The notes under the pieces: generated by a model | Databases searched by the model: none | The model's input: the letters and a program-made list of their open reading frames with translations, nothing else | Told to the model about the DNA's origin: nothing | Shown: positions 1-17,827 of the stretch, piece by piece | Position numbering within the stretch: the first letter of the stretch is position 1 | How the letters are laid out: every line of letters starts with the position of its first letter | DNA from: an uncultured Synechococcaceae cyanobacterium | GTDB taxonomy: Bacteria; Cyanobacteriota; Cyanobacteriia; PCC-6307; Cyanobiaceae | Reading direction: 5' to 3' | Length of the DNA stretch: 53,589 bases | Assembly (NCBI GenBank): GCA_902578445.1 | Contig: CACHDC010000005.1 | Coordinates: forward strand, 1 to 53,589 | Translations under genes and position numbers: made by a program

Positions 1-883
1 TTTCTTTTCTTGGATGATCATCAATTTTTTTATAAAGTTCTTCTAAAACTTCTTTTGCTTGGTTCTTTGATGTAGTTAGAAGTATTGATGAAGCTAAAGG
101 ATCATGCTCTGCTTGCGCTAGTAGATCAGATGCTATATGAGTGCTTTGAGCTGTTTCATCTGAAATGATTAATATTTCGCTTGGACCAGCTAAAGAATCA
201 ATTCCTGTAGAGCCATAAATGAGTTTTTTTGCAGTTGTAACATAGATATTCCCAGGACCTGAAATAACATTAACTTTATTGATTTGATTTGTGCCAAATG
301 CTAAAGCACCAATTGCTTGAGCTCCTCCAATCCTAAATACTTTATTAATACCTGATAAGTGAGCTGCAGCTAAAACAGTTTTGTTTACTTCTCCTTGTTT
401 ATTCCCAGGAGTTACCATTATGATTTCTTCAACTCCTGCTACTTTTGCAGGTATTGCATTCATTAGTACAGTACTTGGATAAGCAGCTCTACCTCCAGGA
501 ATATAAATACCTGCATTTTTAACTGGTCTCCATCTTCTTTGGACTACATCACCATATTCGCCTTTTATCGTGAAGGATTGAGGAATTTCTTTTTCATGGA
601 ATTTTTGAATTCTTTTATGTGCCACCTCAAGCGAGCGCTTCAAATTATTATCAATTTCATCCCATGCATTTTTTATTTGACCCGCACTCACTTGCATAGG
701 TTCAGGGTTGAAACCATCAAATTTTTTTGTATATTTTTCTACTGCTATATCTCCAGAATTTTTTACCTCTTGAAGGATTTCCTCAACAATTTTATTAATC
801 TTATTATTGTTTTCTGAATTAGTTCGAGTAGAAATCCTTTTTAATTCTGCAATAGCTTCTTTTTTATTATCTATAATCTTCAT
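1..883 (-). CDS. hisD: Histidinol dehydrogenase, partial (C-terminus beyond window)
   Basis: Catalyses the last two steps of histidine synthesis, the NAD-dependent oxidation of histidinol to histidine via the aldehyde, in the cytoplasm with a bound zinc. The minus-strand frame is open from an ATG at 883 to the window edge, giving about 294 of the usual ~430 residues. The N-terminal part reads MKIIDNKKEAIAELKRIS, and the family motifs PGGRAAYPSTVL, NVISGPGNIYVTTAKK and DSLAGPSEILIISDE follow in order. It is divergent from rpsT across about 120 bases. The identification is firm; the C-terminal catalytic histidines lie outside the window. Confidence 0.96.
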   Translation of the reverse strand, partial: MKIIDNKKEAIAELKRISTRTNSENNNKINKIVEEILQEVKNSGDIAVEKYTKKFDGFNPEPMQVSAGQIKNAWDEIDNNLKRSLEVAHKRIQKFHEKEIPQSFTIKGEYGDVVQRRWRPVKNAGIYIPGGRAAYPSTVLMNAIPAKVAGVEEIIMVTPGNKQGEVNKTVLAAAHLSGINKVFRIGGAQAIGALAFGTNQINKVNVISGPGNIYVTTAKKLIYGSTGIDSLAGPSEILIISDETAQSTHIASDLLAQAEHDPLASSILLTTSKNQAKEVLEELYKKIDDHPRKE

Positions 884-982
884 ATGCTTAATTTTTCAAA
901 TTGAAAGGCTCAAAACCCAATTTAATAACTTTCTAAAGTATATATGATTGATTAGTAGTCGATTTATTTGTTATGATAATAG

Positions 983-1298
<316 letters not shown>

Positions 1299-1315
1299 AA
1301 AGTAAGATCATATTT

Positions 1316-2110
1316 ATGAGCGATATAGAACTCATAGACTCACACTGTCATTTGATATTTGAGAATTTCGAAGAAGATCTTGAAGATGTTATTTTCAGGT
1401 TGCGCTTAAGAGGTATAAAAAAATTAGTTCATGCATGTTGTGAATTAACAGAAATTCCCAAGTTGAAACAAATATCTCATAAATTCAATGAAATTTACTA
1501 TTCAGTTGGATTGCATCCGCTAGAAGCAAAAAAATGGGAACAAAGTTCAAAATCTTTTTTAAGAAAATCTGCTCAAGAAGATAGGAGAGTTGTAGCTATT
1601 GGGGAATTAGGTTTGGATTTTTTTAAAAATGAAAATAAAACTCAGCAAATTGATGCACTTATTCCGCAAATGGAGTTAGCTTATGAGCTTAACTTACCTG
1701 TAATTATCCATTGCAGAGATGCTGCAAATGAAATGATTGAGATATGTAGTGATCTTTCTAATAAAGGGAAATGTCCAGATGGTGTACTTCATTGTTGGAC
1801 AGGAACCCCAAAGGAAATGAAGCAATTCTTGGATCTTGGTTTTTACATCAGTTTTAGTGGAATAGTAACTTTTCCAAAAGCACATGATATTCATGAGTGT
1901 GCCAAAATAGTTCCTAATGATAAATATTTAATAGAGACTGATTCACCATTTTTAGCTCCTGTCCCTCATAGGGGTAAAAGAAATGAACCTGCATTTGTTG
2001 AAAATGTCGCAAATTTTATGGCAGATTTAAGGTCTACTGAAATAAGCACAATTGCTAAAGAGTCATCTAAGAATGCTGAAGATTTGTTTAAATTTGACTT
2101 GTTAATTTGA
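1316..2110 (+). CDS. tatD: TatD-family metal-dependent hydrolase (3'-5' DNase-like)
   Basis: A 264-residue TIM-barrel metallohydrolase of the TatD/YcfH family; members act as metal-dependent nucleases and may have roles in DNA repair or RNA turnover. Visible family features are the N-terminal metal site DSHCHL (about residues 9-14), AIGELGLDF with its metal-binding Glu (about 95-103), PVIIHCRDA (about 131), HCWTG (about 160) and the C-terminal ETDSPFLAP (about 209-217). Length and motif order are normal. It lies 17 bases after rpsT and about 235 bases before rpoB. The exact substrate cannot be read from sequence, and E. coli-type Tat function is not implied. Confidence 0.9.
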   Translation: MSDIELIDSHCHLIFENFEEDLEDVIFRLRLRGIKKLVHACCELTEIPKLKQISHKFNEIYYSVGLHPLEAKKWEQSSKSFLRKSAQEDRRVVAIGELGLDFFKNENKTQQIDALIPQMELAYELNLPVIIHCRDAANEMIEICSDLSNKGKCPDGVLHCWTGTPKEMKQFLDLGFYISFSGIVTFPKAHDIHECAKIVPNDKYLIETDSPFLAPVPHRGKRNEPAFVENVANFMADLRSTEISTIAKESSKNAEDLFKFDLLI

Positions 2111-2345
2111 CACAGAAGCTGTTATTATTAGAAATTACTGGAAAATTTTTCTTAATTTTTTAGCTTTAACTTACACAGATAATGATTAATCAGCATTAAA
2201 CGAAATTTAATTCTTCTTAATTGAGTTGATTTTTTGTTGAAATCGAGATTTAATGTTTGATTTTATTTAGTGAAAAGTTAAAGAACTAAAATATTGAGTA
2301 GATTGAAAGTAAATAGTAAATCTCACAAATAGCAGGTTTTCTTGG

Positions 2346-7582
<5,237 letters not shown>

Positions 7583-7591
7583 TCTTTTTAA

Positions 7592-11719
<4,128 letters not shown>

Positions 11720-11771
11720 ATATTTTCTATTATTATTTTTAGTTACTAGAATAGTTTTTTAAAATTTGTAA

Positions 11772-11927
<156 letters not shown>

Positions 11928-11944
11928 AAATAGTTTTCGAATAA

Positions 11945-13012
<1,068 letters not shown>

Positions 13013-13072
13013 TAAAAATTTTTTAAAAATCTCTTAAACAGGTTATTATTGTGTTAAGTCATTTTTAAATCT

Positions 13073-13198
13073 TTGGGTTTTATTAAGACAAAAATTTTAC
13101 CGTTCGCTATTGTCTTACTTTTTGGGATCGCCTTCTTTGCGGTTAGCGCAAGAATTTGGTTGCCAGGAGATATGATGTCTCCTGCCCCCATAAATTAA
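13073..13198 (+). CDS. Small single-span membrane protein, function unknown (41 aa)
   Basis: A short frame from TTG 13073 to TAA 13196-13198 encodes a 41-residue peptide with a basic N-terminus (MGFIKTKILP), one hydrophobic helix (FAIVLLFGIAFFAVSARIWL) and a short tail GDMMSPAPIN. The frame is open only from about 13058, and a TTG start is common in this genome (compare rlmN and the 17105 gene). The helix followed by RIWLPGDMM and a Pro-rich end resembles small conserved hypothetical proteins I associate with marine picocyanobacteria, but I cannot verify homology here. It lies 18 bases before the HEAT-repeat gene on the same strand. Moderate confidence that it is a real gene. Confidence 0.55.
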   Translation: MGFIKTKILPFAIVLLFGIAFFAVSARIWLPGDMMSPAPIN

Positions 13199-13216
13199 TA
13201 TTTTTAGTTTTTCAAA

Positions 13217-13984
13217 ATGACAAAAAATAAGGATCCTAATAAAGAAAGCTTAGTTGATATCGCTGTTGATCCTGATGTTTTAGCGAGAGAATTGGCCTTA
13301 GAAATTGAATTAGATCCTTTAGAACAAATTGATGAAGATTCCTTCCCAAAAGGTTTAAACATAACTCAGGAGTGCAATGAAGCATTAAAAATGTTAAAAG
13401 GTAATAGAGAAGAAAGAATACAGGGCTTAAGAATATTTTGTGAATATAGAGATTCAAGATCTTTTCCCCTTTTATTACCTTTACTTGATCAACCTTGTCC
13501 TGTTGAAAGAATGAGTGTGGTATATGCTTTGGGTCGTAATCCTTGTCCTATTGCTGTAGAGAAACTTGTCAGTCTTTTGGAGACTGACGATAATGCTTAT
13601 GTCAGAAGAGCGACTGCATGGAGTTTAGCTAATTATGATAATCAAATTGTTTTGGAGCCATTAATAAATGCATTGAGAAACGATGTTGCTGCAGTAAGGT
13701 TATGGTCTTCAAGTTCTTTAGCTGAAATCGGAAATGTTTCTTTAGAAAATGCTCAATTGGCAGCTGAACAACTTTTAATAAGCTTGAAAATAGATAATGA
13801 ACCAGGTGTAAGAAGTAATTGCATCTGGTCATTGTGTAGATTGTACGAAAAATTAAATGATTCATTTCAAGAAAATTTCGTTGATGAATGTACCAAGATA
13901 GCTCTTTTCGATAAGGAACCCTCTGTTATGGAAGAAGCAAAAACTGCGCTGGATTCAATGGGGATGCAAGGATTTTATAATTAA
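13217..13984 (+). CDS. HEAT-repeat protein
   Basis: A 255-residue soluble protein. After an acidic N-terminal ~55 residues (DIAVDPDVLARELALEIELD), tandem ~30-residue helical hairpins follow: GLRIFCEYRDSRSFPLLLPLL, AVEKLVSLLETDDNAYVRRAT, VLEPLINALRNDVAAVRLWS and EQLLISLKIDNEPGVRSNC. These are PBS-lyase-type HEAT repeats, an alpha-solenoid that usually mediates protein-protein contact. CpcE/CpcF-like chromophore lyases share the fold, but lyase activity is not implied; a scaffold or assembly role is more neutral. ATG 13217 follows the small membrane ORF by 18 bases; about 147 bases separate it from the DUF2997 gene. Confidence 0.85.
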   Translation: MTKNKDPNKESLVDIAVDPDVLARELALEIELDPLEQIDEDSFPKGLNITQECNEALKMLKGNREERIQGLRIFCEYRDSRSFPLLLPLLDQPCPVERMSVVYALGRNPCPIAVEKLVSLLETDDNAYVRRATAWSLANYDNQIVLEPLINALRNDVAAVRLWSSSSLAEIGNVSLENAQLAAEQLLISLKIDNEPGVRSNCIWSLCRLYEKLNDSFQENFVDECTKIALFDKEPSVMEEAKTALDSMGMQGFYN

Positions 13985-14109
13985 ATATCTTAATTTTTTA
14001 CCAGAATGCTTACTAAAAAATTTATTTATCAGATATTCAATATAAAAATTAAAATTAATTAACTTGTACCAACTGAAACAAAATATTTTCGTTATTCTAT
14101 ATAAAGTAA

Positions 14110-14124
14110 AAGTACTCAGTACTT
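14110..14124. promoter_or_regulatory. Perfect 7-1-7 inverted repeat upstream of the DUF2997-ycf35 set
   Basis: AAGTACT-C-AGTACTT is an exact dyad with a one-base centre, 8 bases upstream of the ATG at 14132. An AT-rich TATATA lies at 14098-14103, where a -10 element could be, so a repressor bound here would sit just downstream of the promoter. The one-base loop rules out an RNA hairpin role. It resembles the cyanobacterial LexA box (RGTACNNNDGTWCB), but the two GTAC cores are 7 rather than 8 bases apart. The regulator is unknown. Confidence 0.4.
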
Positions 14125-14131
14125 GAATTTA

Positions 14132-14347
14132 ATGCCTCAAAAAACATTGAGATTCAAAATTCATCAAGACGGAAGAGTTGAAGAGACTGTAGAAGGATTT
14201 TATGGTAACTCTTGTAATGAAGCCACAAAAAATCTCGAAGATGCTCTTGGTAAAGTAACAGTAAAGAATAAAACATCTGATGCTTTCATCTCTAATCAAA
14301 ATGAAAAATTAAATCAATTAAACAACGAATCTAATGTCACACTTTAG
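14132..14347 (+). CDS. DUF2997 family protein
   Basis: A 71-residue protein whose N-terminal half (LRFKIHQDGRVEETVEGFYGNSCNEATKNLEDALGKV) has the look of DUF2997: a short beta-strand with a DGxV turn, a Gly-x-x-Cys segment, then a helix ending before a charged, variable tail. DUF2997 genes often neighbour DUF1257 (Ycf35) genes, as here. A TTG at 14123 is in frame, but ATG 14132 (MPQKTLRF) gives the family-like start. The stop at 14347 overlaps the ycf35 start by 14 bases, indicating translational coupling. Function is unknown; the conserved Cys and the ferredoxin two genes on suggest, only weakly, a redox link. Confidence 0.8.
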   Translation: MPQKTLRFKIHQDGRVEETVEGFYGNSCNEATKNLEDALGKVTVKNKTSDAFISNQNEKLNQLNNESNVTL

Positions 14348-14726
14348 TACTATTAAAACTCAGCTTAAAGAAGCAGGTCCATTAATCAAGGCCTTAAACC
14401 ATCTTGGCTATCAAATTATTCAAGAAGAAAAGTTTGTAAAAGGATATAAAGGTCAATTCACAGCGGTTGATATAAGTATGAATTTACCTGGTGATACACA
14501 AGTTGGATTTAAATGGGATAACAATTCTAATTCATATGAATTAGTCACTGACCTTGATCTATGGAAATTTGAGATTCCAGTAGAAAGATTTATATCAAAA
14601 GTTACACAAATGTATGCTTACCAAACAATCATTTCTAAAACGAAAGAAGATGGATACCAAATCGTAGAGCAAAAAAACAAAAATGATGGTTCTATTGAAT
14701 TGGTCTTAACCAAGTGGGAAAACTAA
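14334..14726 (+). CDS. ycf35: Ycf35 / DUF1257 family protein
   Basis: A 130-residue protein opening MSHFSTIKTQLKEAGPLIKALNHLGYQI, the signature of the Ycf35 (DUF1257) family found in cyanobacteria and red-lineage plastids. The body is mixed alpha/beta with no cysteine cluster, transmembrane segment or known catalytic motif (DTQVGFKWDNNSNSYELVTD; VERFISKVTQMYAYQTI). Its biochemical role is not established to my knowledge. It overlaps the DUF2997 gene by 14 bases and is followed 9 bases later by a 4Fe-4S ferredoxin, so the three are probably one transcript and perhaps one functional unit. Confidence 0.9.
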   Translation: MSHFSTIKTQLKEAGPLIKALNHLGYQIIQEEKFVKGYKGQFTAVDISMNLPGDTQVGFKWDNNSNSYELVTDLDLWKFEIPVERFISKVTQMYAYQTIISKTKEDGYQIVEQKNKNDGSIELVLTKWEN

Positions 14727-14735
14727 TGTCAAGAT

Positions 14736-15095
14736 ATGGATTTTTCGGATCCATTTCATAATACTGAAGAAAATATTGAGATTACAGGCTGGGAACCCGT
14801 TTTAGGTGGTCAGTTAGCAGAAAAAGCTGTTTGGGTTGATGAAGCTAAGTGTATTGGTTGTCAGTACTGTGTTCACGTTGCTTCGAACACTTTCACTGTT
14901 GATGAATTTCATGGTAGAAGTCGAGCTATTAGGCAAGATGGAGATAGTTCTGATGTCATACAAGAAGCAATAGATACATGCCCTGTTGATTGTATTCATT
15001 GGGTCAAATTTGAAGAATTGGATGATTTAGAGAATAGTCTCGATAGGGATATGTTTCAAACATTTGGAAAGCCACCGAGAATGAATAAGCACTAA
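14736..15095 (+). CDS. 4Fe-4S ferredoxin-like protein
   Basis: A 119-residue small iron-sulfur protein. The centre holds CIGCQYC (about residues 39-45; C-x2-C-x2-C) followed about 40 residues later by TCPVDCIHWV (about 82-91), together enough to ligate one 4Fe-4S cluster; the first motif lacks the usual fourth Cys-Pro, which comes from the second motif. An acidic N-terminus (MDFSDPFHNTEENIEITGWEP) and a C-terminal extension flank the fold. ATG 14736 follows the ycf35 stop by 9 bases; the ATG at 14725 is in another frame. It is probably an electron carrier for the neighbouring aldo/keto reductase-like protein or the Ycf35 set, but the partner is inferred only. Confidence 0.88.
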   Translation: MDFSDPFHNTEENIEITGWEPVLGGQLAEKAVWVDEAKCIGCQYCVHVASNTFTVDEFHGRSRAIRQDGDSSDVIQEAIDTCPVDCIHWVKFEELDDLENSLDRDMFQTFGKPPRMNKH

Positions 15096-15105
15096 TATCA
15101 AAAAG

Positions 15106-16299
15106 ATGCAATATCGTAGATTTGGTAGAACCAATCTGAAGATTCCTGTTTTATCTTTAGGTGGTATGAGATTTCAGAAAAGTTGGGATCAATTAGATTT
15201 TTCTGAGGTTTCATACGAAGAACAAAATAAAGTAGAAAATATATTAGATCTTGCAACACAATATGGCTTAAGTCATGTAGAAACCGCCAAGTACTATGGA
15301 ACTTCTGAAGTGCAATTAGGGATGTGTTTTAAGAATACTAAGAAAATCCCAAATATAATTCAAACAAAGATTCCACCAAATAGTGATCCGGAAATTTTTG
15401 AGAGAGATGTTACGACAAGTATTGAAAAATTGAAAGTTAAAAAAATTGATTTGTTAGCAATACATGGTATTAATACTTCTGAACATTTAAATCAGGCTAT
15501 TCGAGAGGGAGGTTGCATTGATATTTTGAGGAATTTTCAAAAAGAAAATTTAATTGGATCTATTGGATTTTCAACCCATGGAAAATCTTCACTTATTGAA
15601 AATGCCATATCAACAAACTTATTTGATTATGTAAATTTGCACTGGTATTTCATTAATCAGGAAAATACAAAGGTTATTAATTTAGCCAATAAGCATGATC
15701 TTGGGGTTTTCATAATAAGTCCTACTGATAAAGGGGGACATCTTCATACTCCCTCAAGAAAAATGTTGGAATTTTGTAAACCACTTCATCCTATAGTTTT
15801 TAATGATCTTTTTTGCTTAAGAAATCAAAATGTCCATACTTTGAGTGTGGGTATTGCAAAAGAGACAGATTTTGCTCTGCATTTAGAAGCTGTCTCGTTG
15901 TTATCAGATTCTGAGAAGTATGTGCCTAAGATAATAAACAGATTACAACAGGAATCAATTAATTCCTTAGGTTTAGAGTGGCATCAAAATTGGAATAGAA
16001 ATTTACCAAGTTGGGAATACACGCCGGGAAATATTAATATTCCTGTTCTGCTTTGGCTTTCAAATTTAATTGATTGGTTGGGTATGGAAGGATATGCAAG
16101 AGATAGATATCAATTGCTTGGTAATGGAAGCCACTGGTTCCCAGGATTCAACGCAAATTTACTAGATGTAGATGTTTCTGAAGGACAATTATTGAAAGTA
16201 TTAGAAGGTCATATAAATCCAAAGAAAGTTATAAGAAAATTGAGAAATTTAAAAGAAAAGTTTGGAAATAAGAATGTTAAAAGATTATCAAAAAAATAA
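15106..16299 (+). CDS. Aldo/keto reductase family protein with C-terminal extension
   Basis: A 397-residue protein. The first ~290 residues form an aldo/keto reductase barrel: MQYRRFGRTNLKIPVLSLGGMRF start, VETAKYYGTSEVQLG (catalytic Tyr region, about 59-73), IIQTKIPP (Lys) and LLAIHGIN (His). In most members the Asp of the catalytic tetrad precedes the Tyr motif as DTAxxYG; here the residue is Glu. The C-terminal ~110 residues (SWEYTPGNINIPVLLWLSNLIDWLGM onward) are not part of the barrel and end in a Lys-rich tail. It resembles predicted oxidoreductases of the COG1453 type, but I see no C-terminal Fe-S cluster. It begins 10 bases after the ferredoxin gene. The substrate is unknown. Confidence 0.85.
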   Translation: MQYRRFGRTNLKIPVLSLGGMRFQKSWDQLDFSEVSYEEQNKVENILDLATQYGLSHVETAKYYGTSEVQLGMCFKNTKKIPNIIQTKIPPNSDPEIFERDVTTSIEKLKVKKIDLLAIHGINTSEHLNQAIREGGCIDILRNFQKENLIGSIGFSTHGKSSLIENAISTNLFDYVNLHWYFINQENTKVINLANKHDLGVFIISPTDKGGHLHTPSRKMLEFCKPLHPIVFNDLFCLRNQNVHTLSVGIAKETDFALHLEAVSLLSDSEKYVPKIINRLQQESINSLGLEWHQNWNRNLPSWEYTPGNINIPVLLWLSNLIDWLGMEGYARDRYQLLGNGSHWFPGFNANLLDVDVSEGQLLKVLEGHINPKKVIRKLRNLKEKFGNKNVKRLSKK

Positions 16300-16301
16300 T
16301 T

Positions 16302-17042
16302 TCACAATGGATTTTTTTCAGGTTTGCCAACTTTTCTTGGGTAAATTTCAGGGCATAATCTTTTTTGCTGAATAAGAATTATATTTCGGGTGCCTTTATT
16401 TCTTGGTAATAGGATCTCTTTTTTATCTTGAATTTTCCCTTCTAATATTTCTAAAGTTTTCCCTAGATTTTTGCTTTCTTCATTCGTCCATTTGCCACAA
16501 TATAAAACTCCAAACCCTTCTTTTTTTAACATTGGTAGTATATATTCTGAAACTGTTGATGGATTACTAACCGCTCTAGTTGTCGCAATATTAAAACTAT
16601 TTCTCATTGACGATTGGTGGGCAAAGTTCTCAATACGATCATTGATTACATGAATATTGTTTTTGAAATTGATCTGTTCAACTAAAATTCTTATTGCATC
16701 CGTTTTCTTTTTCAAAGAATCAATTAGGTATATCTCAGAATTAGGATGAGTTATGGCATAAGCTAAACCTGGGAAGCCACAGCCTGATCCAATATCTAAA
16801 AATTTTTTATTATCAAAATTAATATTAGTGAAAGCTTTGAATGGCCAAATGCTGTCAAAAACTTGAGATACCCAATAATCATCCCCATCAATTAATCTTG
16901 TGAGATTGGTTTTATTATTTAATTCTTTAATTTTAATTTGTAACTCTTGAAATAAATTGATTTCTTCTTCAGTTATTAAGGAAAGAATTTCTTCTGGAAC
17001 GTTTTGTTTGTTCATTTTGTTATGAATATGAATTTTAACCAT
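16302..17042 (-). CDS. rsmG: 16S rRNA (guanine-N7-)-methyltransferase RsmG (GidB)
   Basis: RsmG places the m7G527 modification in 16S rRNA using SAM; loss gives low-level streptomycin resistance in other bacteria. The 246-residue frame has the Rossmann motif I FLDIGSGCGFPGLAYAI (about 85-101), the acidic strand EIYLIDSLKKK, and ATTRAVSNPSTVSEYILPML typical of GidB. An internal start at 17015 (MNKQNVPEEILS) would remove nine residues and may be the true one, because the first nine (MVKIHIHNK) are not family-like. The gene ends 2 bases from the convergent aldo/keto reductase gene. Confidence 0.94.
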   Translation of the reverse strand: MVKIHIHNKMNKQNVPEEILSLITEEEINLFQELQIKIKELNNKTNLTRLIDGDDYWVSQVFDSIWPFKAFTNINFDNKKFLDIGSGCGFPGLAYAITHPNSEIYLIDSLKKKTDAIRILVEQINFKNNIHVINDRIENFAHQSSMRNSFNIATTRAVSNPSTVSEYILPMLKKEGFGVLYCGKWTNEESKNLGKTLEILEGKIQDKKEILLPRNKGTRNIILIQQKRLCPEIYPRKVGKPEKNPL

Positions 17043-17104
17043 CTATTAAATACATTCTATTTAGTAAAAATTTATTAGAATTACAATATTAATAAAAGAT
17101 TATT

Positions 17105-17545
17105 TTGAAAGGAGAAACTTCCTATTACAAAATTTTAGGTGTAAATGAAAATGCATCCAATCATGAATTAAGAAAGGCATTTTGTAAACTTTCTATTGAG
17201 TTGCATCCCGATACAACTTCATTAGAAATAGATGTTGCTAAAAGTAAATTTCAAGAAGTTCTTGAAGCTTATGAACATTTAAATAATAGTAATTTAAGGA
17301 AAATATATGATGACAAACTTAAAGAAAACTCTAGAAGTAGAAATAATACTAACGTTTTAAATAATTTAGTAATAGATTCTAATAATCAAAATTTAATAGG
17401 AAATAGAAGACCTTTTTCGAATGGCGAATTGTTTTCGTTGTTTCTTTTAATTATCATAATTTCTATAAGTTTAATTTTTTCAATTTTTATTGCTTCTTTT
17501 ACTGGAAAAGAATTAGAAACAATACCGCTTTGGCTAATTAAATAA
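17105..17545 (+). CDS. J-domain protein with C-terminal membrane anchor
   Basis: A 146-residue protein. Residues about 5-70 are a J-domain (SYYKILGVNENASNHELRKAF, then LSIELHPDTTS with the HPD tripeptide that stimulates DnaK ATPase, and FQEVLEAYEHL). There is no Gly/Phe region or zinc finger. A polar Asn-rich linker follows, then one strongly hydrophobic segment (FSLFLLIIIISISLIFSIFI, about 110-130) that should anchor it in a membrane with the J-domain cytoplasmic. The start is TTG 17105. It is 16 bases before the DUF3143 gene. It probably recruits an Hsp70 to thylakoid or plasma membrane; the client is unknown. Confidence 0.85.
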   Translation: MKGETSYYKILGVNENASNHELRKAFCKLSIELHPDTTSLEIDVAKSKFQEVLEAYEHLNNSNLRKIYDDKLKENSRSRNNTNVLNNLVIDSNNQNLIGNRRPFSNGELFSLFLLIIIISISLIFSIFIASFTGKELETIPLWLIK

Positions 17546-17561
17546 TTTTTCAAAAAAGTCT

Positions 17562-17819
17562 GTGCATCCCTCTAAAAAACCTATTAATCAAAATTCACTT
17601 CAATCATTAGAATTGTGGCTAACTGATTTAGGTGCTGTGAAGGATATTAATAATCCATCTAAATGGTATTTGTTACTTTCAAATTGGAATGCAACTATTA
17701 TTTTTGAACAAGAAGATTTAAGTGTTATCTGGGAAAGTGAAGGACAAGAAACTAAAAGACTATTTTCCTATTGCATTAATAGAGAAGATGTGGAAAATGC
17801 AATACTGCAGGGACCTTAA
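17562..17819 (+). CDS. DUF3143 family protein
   Basis: An 85-residue soluble protein starting at GTG 17562 (MHPSKKPINQNSLQSLE). The core LELWLTDLGAVKDINNPSKWYLLLSNWNATIIFEQEDLSVIWESEG looks like DUF3143, a short family found in cyanobacteria and often next to a J-domain gene. No catalytic motif, signal peptide or membrane segment is visible. Co-directional spacing of 16 bases from the J-domain gene suggests joint transcription and possibly a shared role in folding or assembly. It ends 8 bases before the convergent bioA stop. Confidence 0.8.
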   Translation: MHPSKKPINQNSLQSLELWLTDLGAVKDINNPSKWYLLLSNWNATIIFEQEDLSVIWESEGQETKRLFSYCINREDVENAILQGP

Positions 17820-17827
17820 ATTTCTAT

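Noticed and set aside
539-817. 92-residue plus-strand ORF within hisD
   Set aside because: The minus strand encodes clear histidinol dehydrogenase through this region; the plus ORF is a Phe-rich shadow typical of AT-rich DNA.
2183-2192. 10-bp palindrome TGATTAATCA upstream of rpoB
   Set aside because: Short and AT-rich; expected by chance and not positioned against a recognisable promoter.
14110-14124. Interpretation of the 14110 dyad as a LexA box or NtcA site
   Set aside because: The GTAC cores are 7 instead of 8 bases apart for LexA, and no GTA-N8-TAC pattern is present for NtcA.
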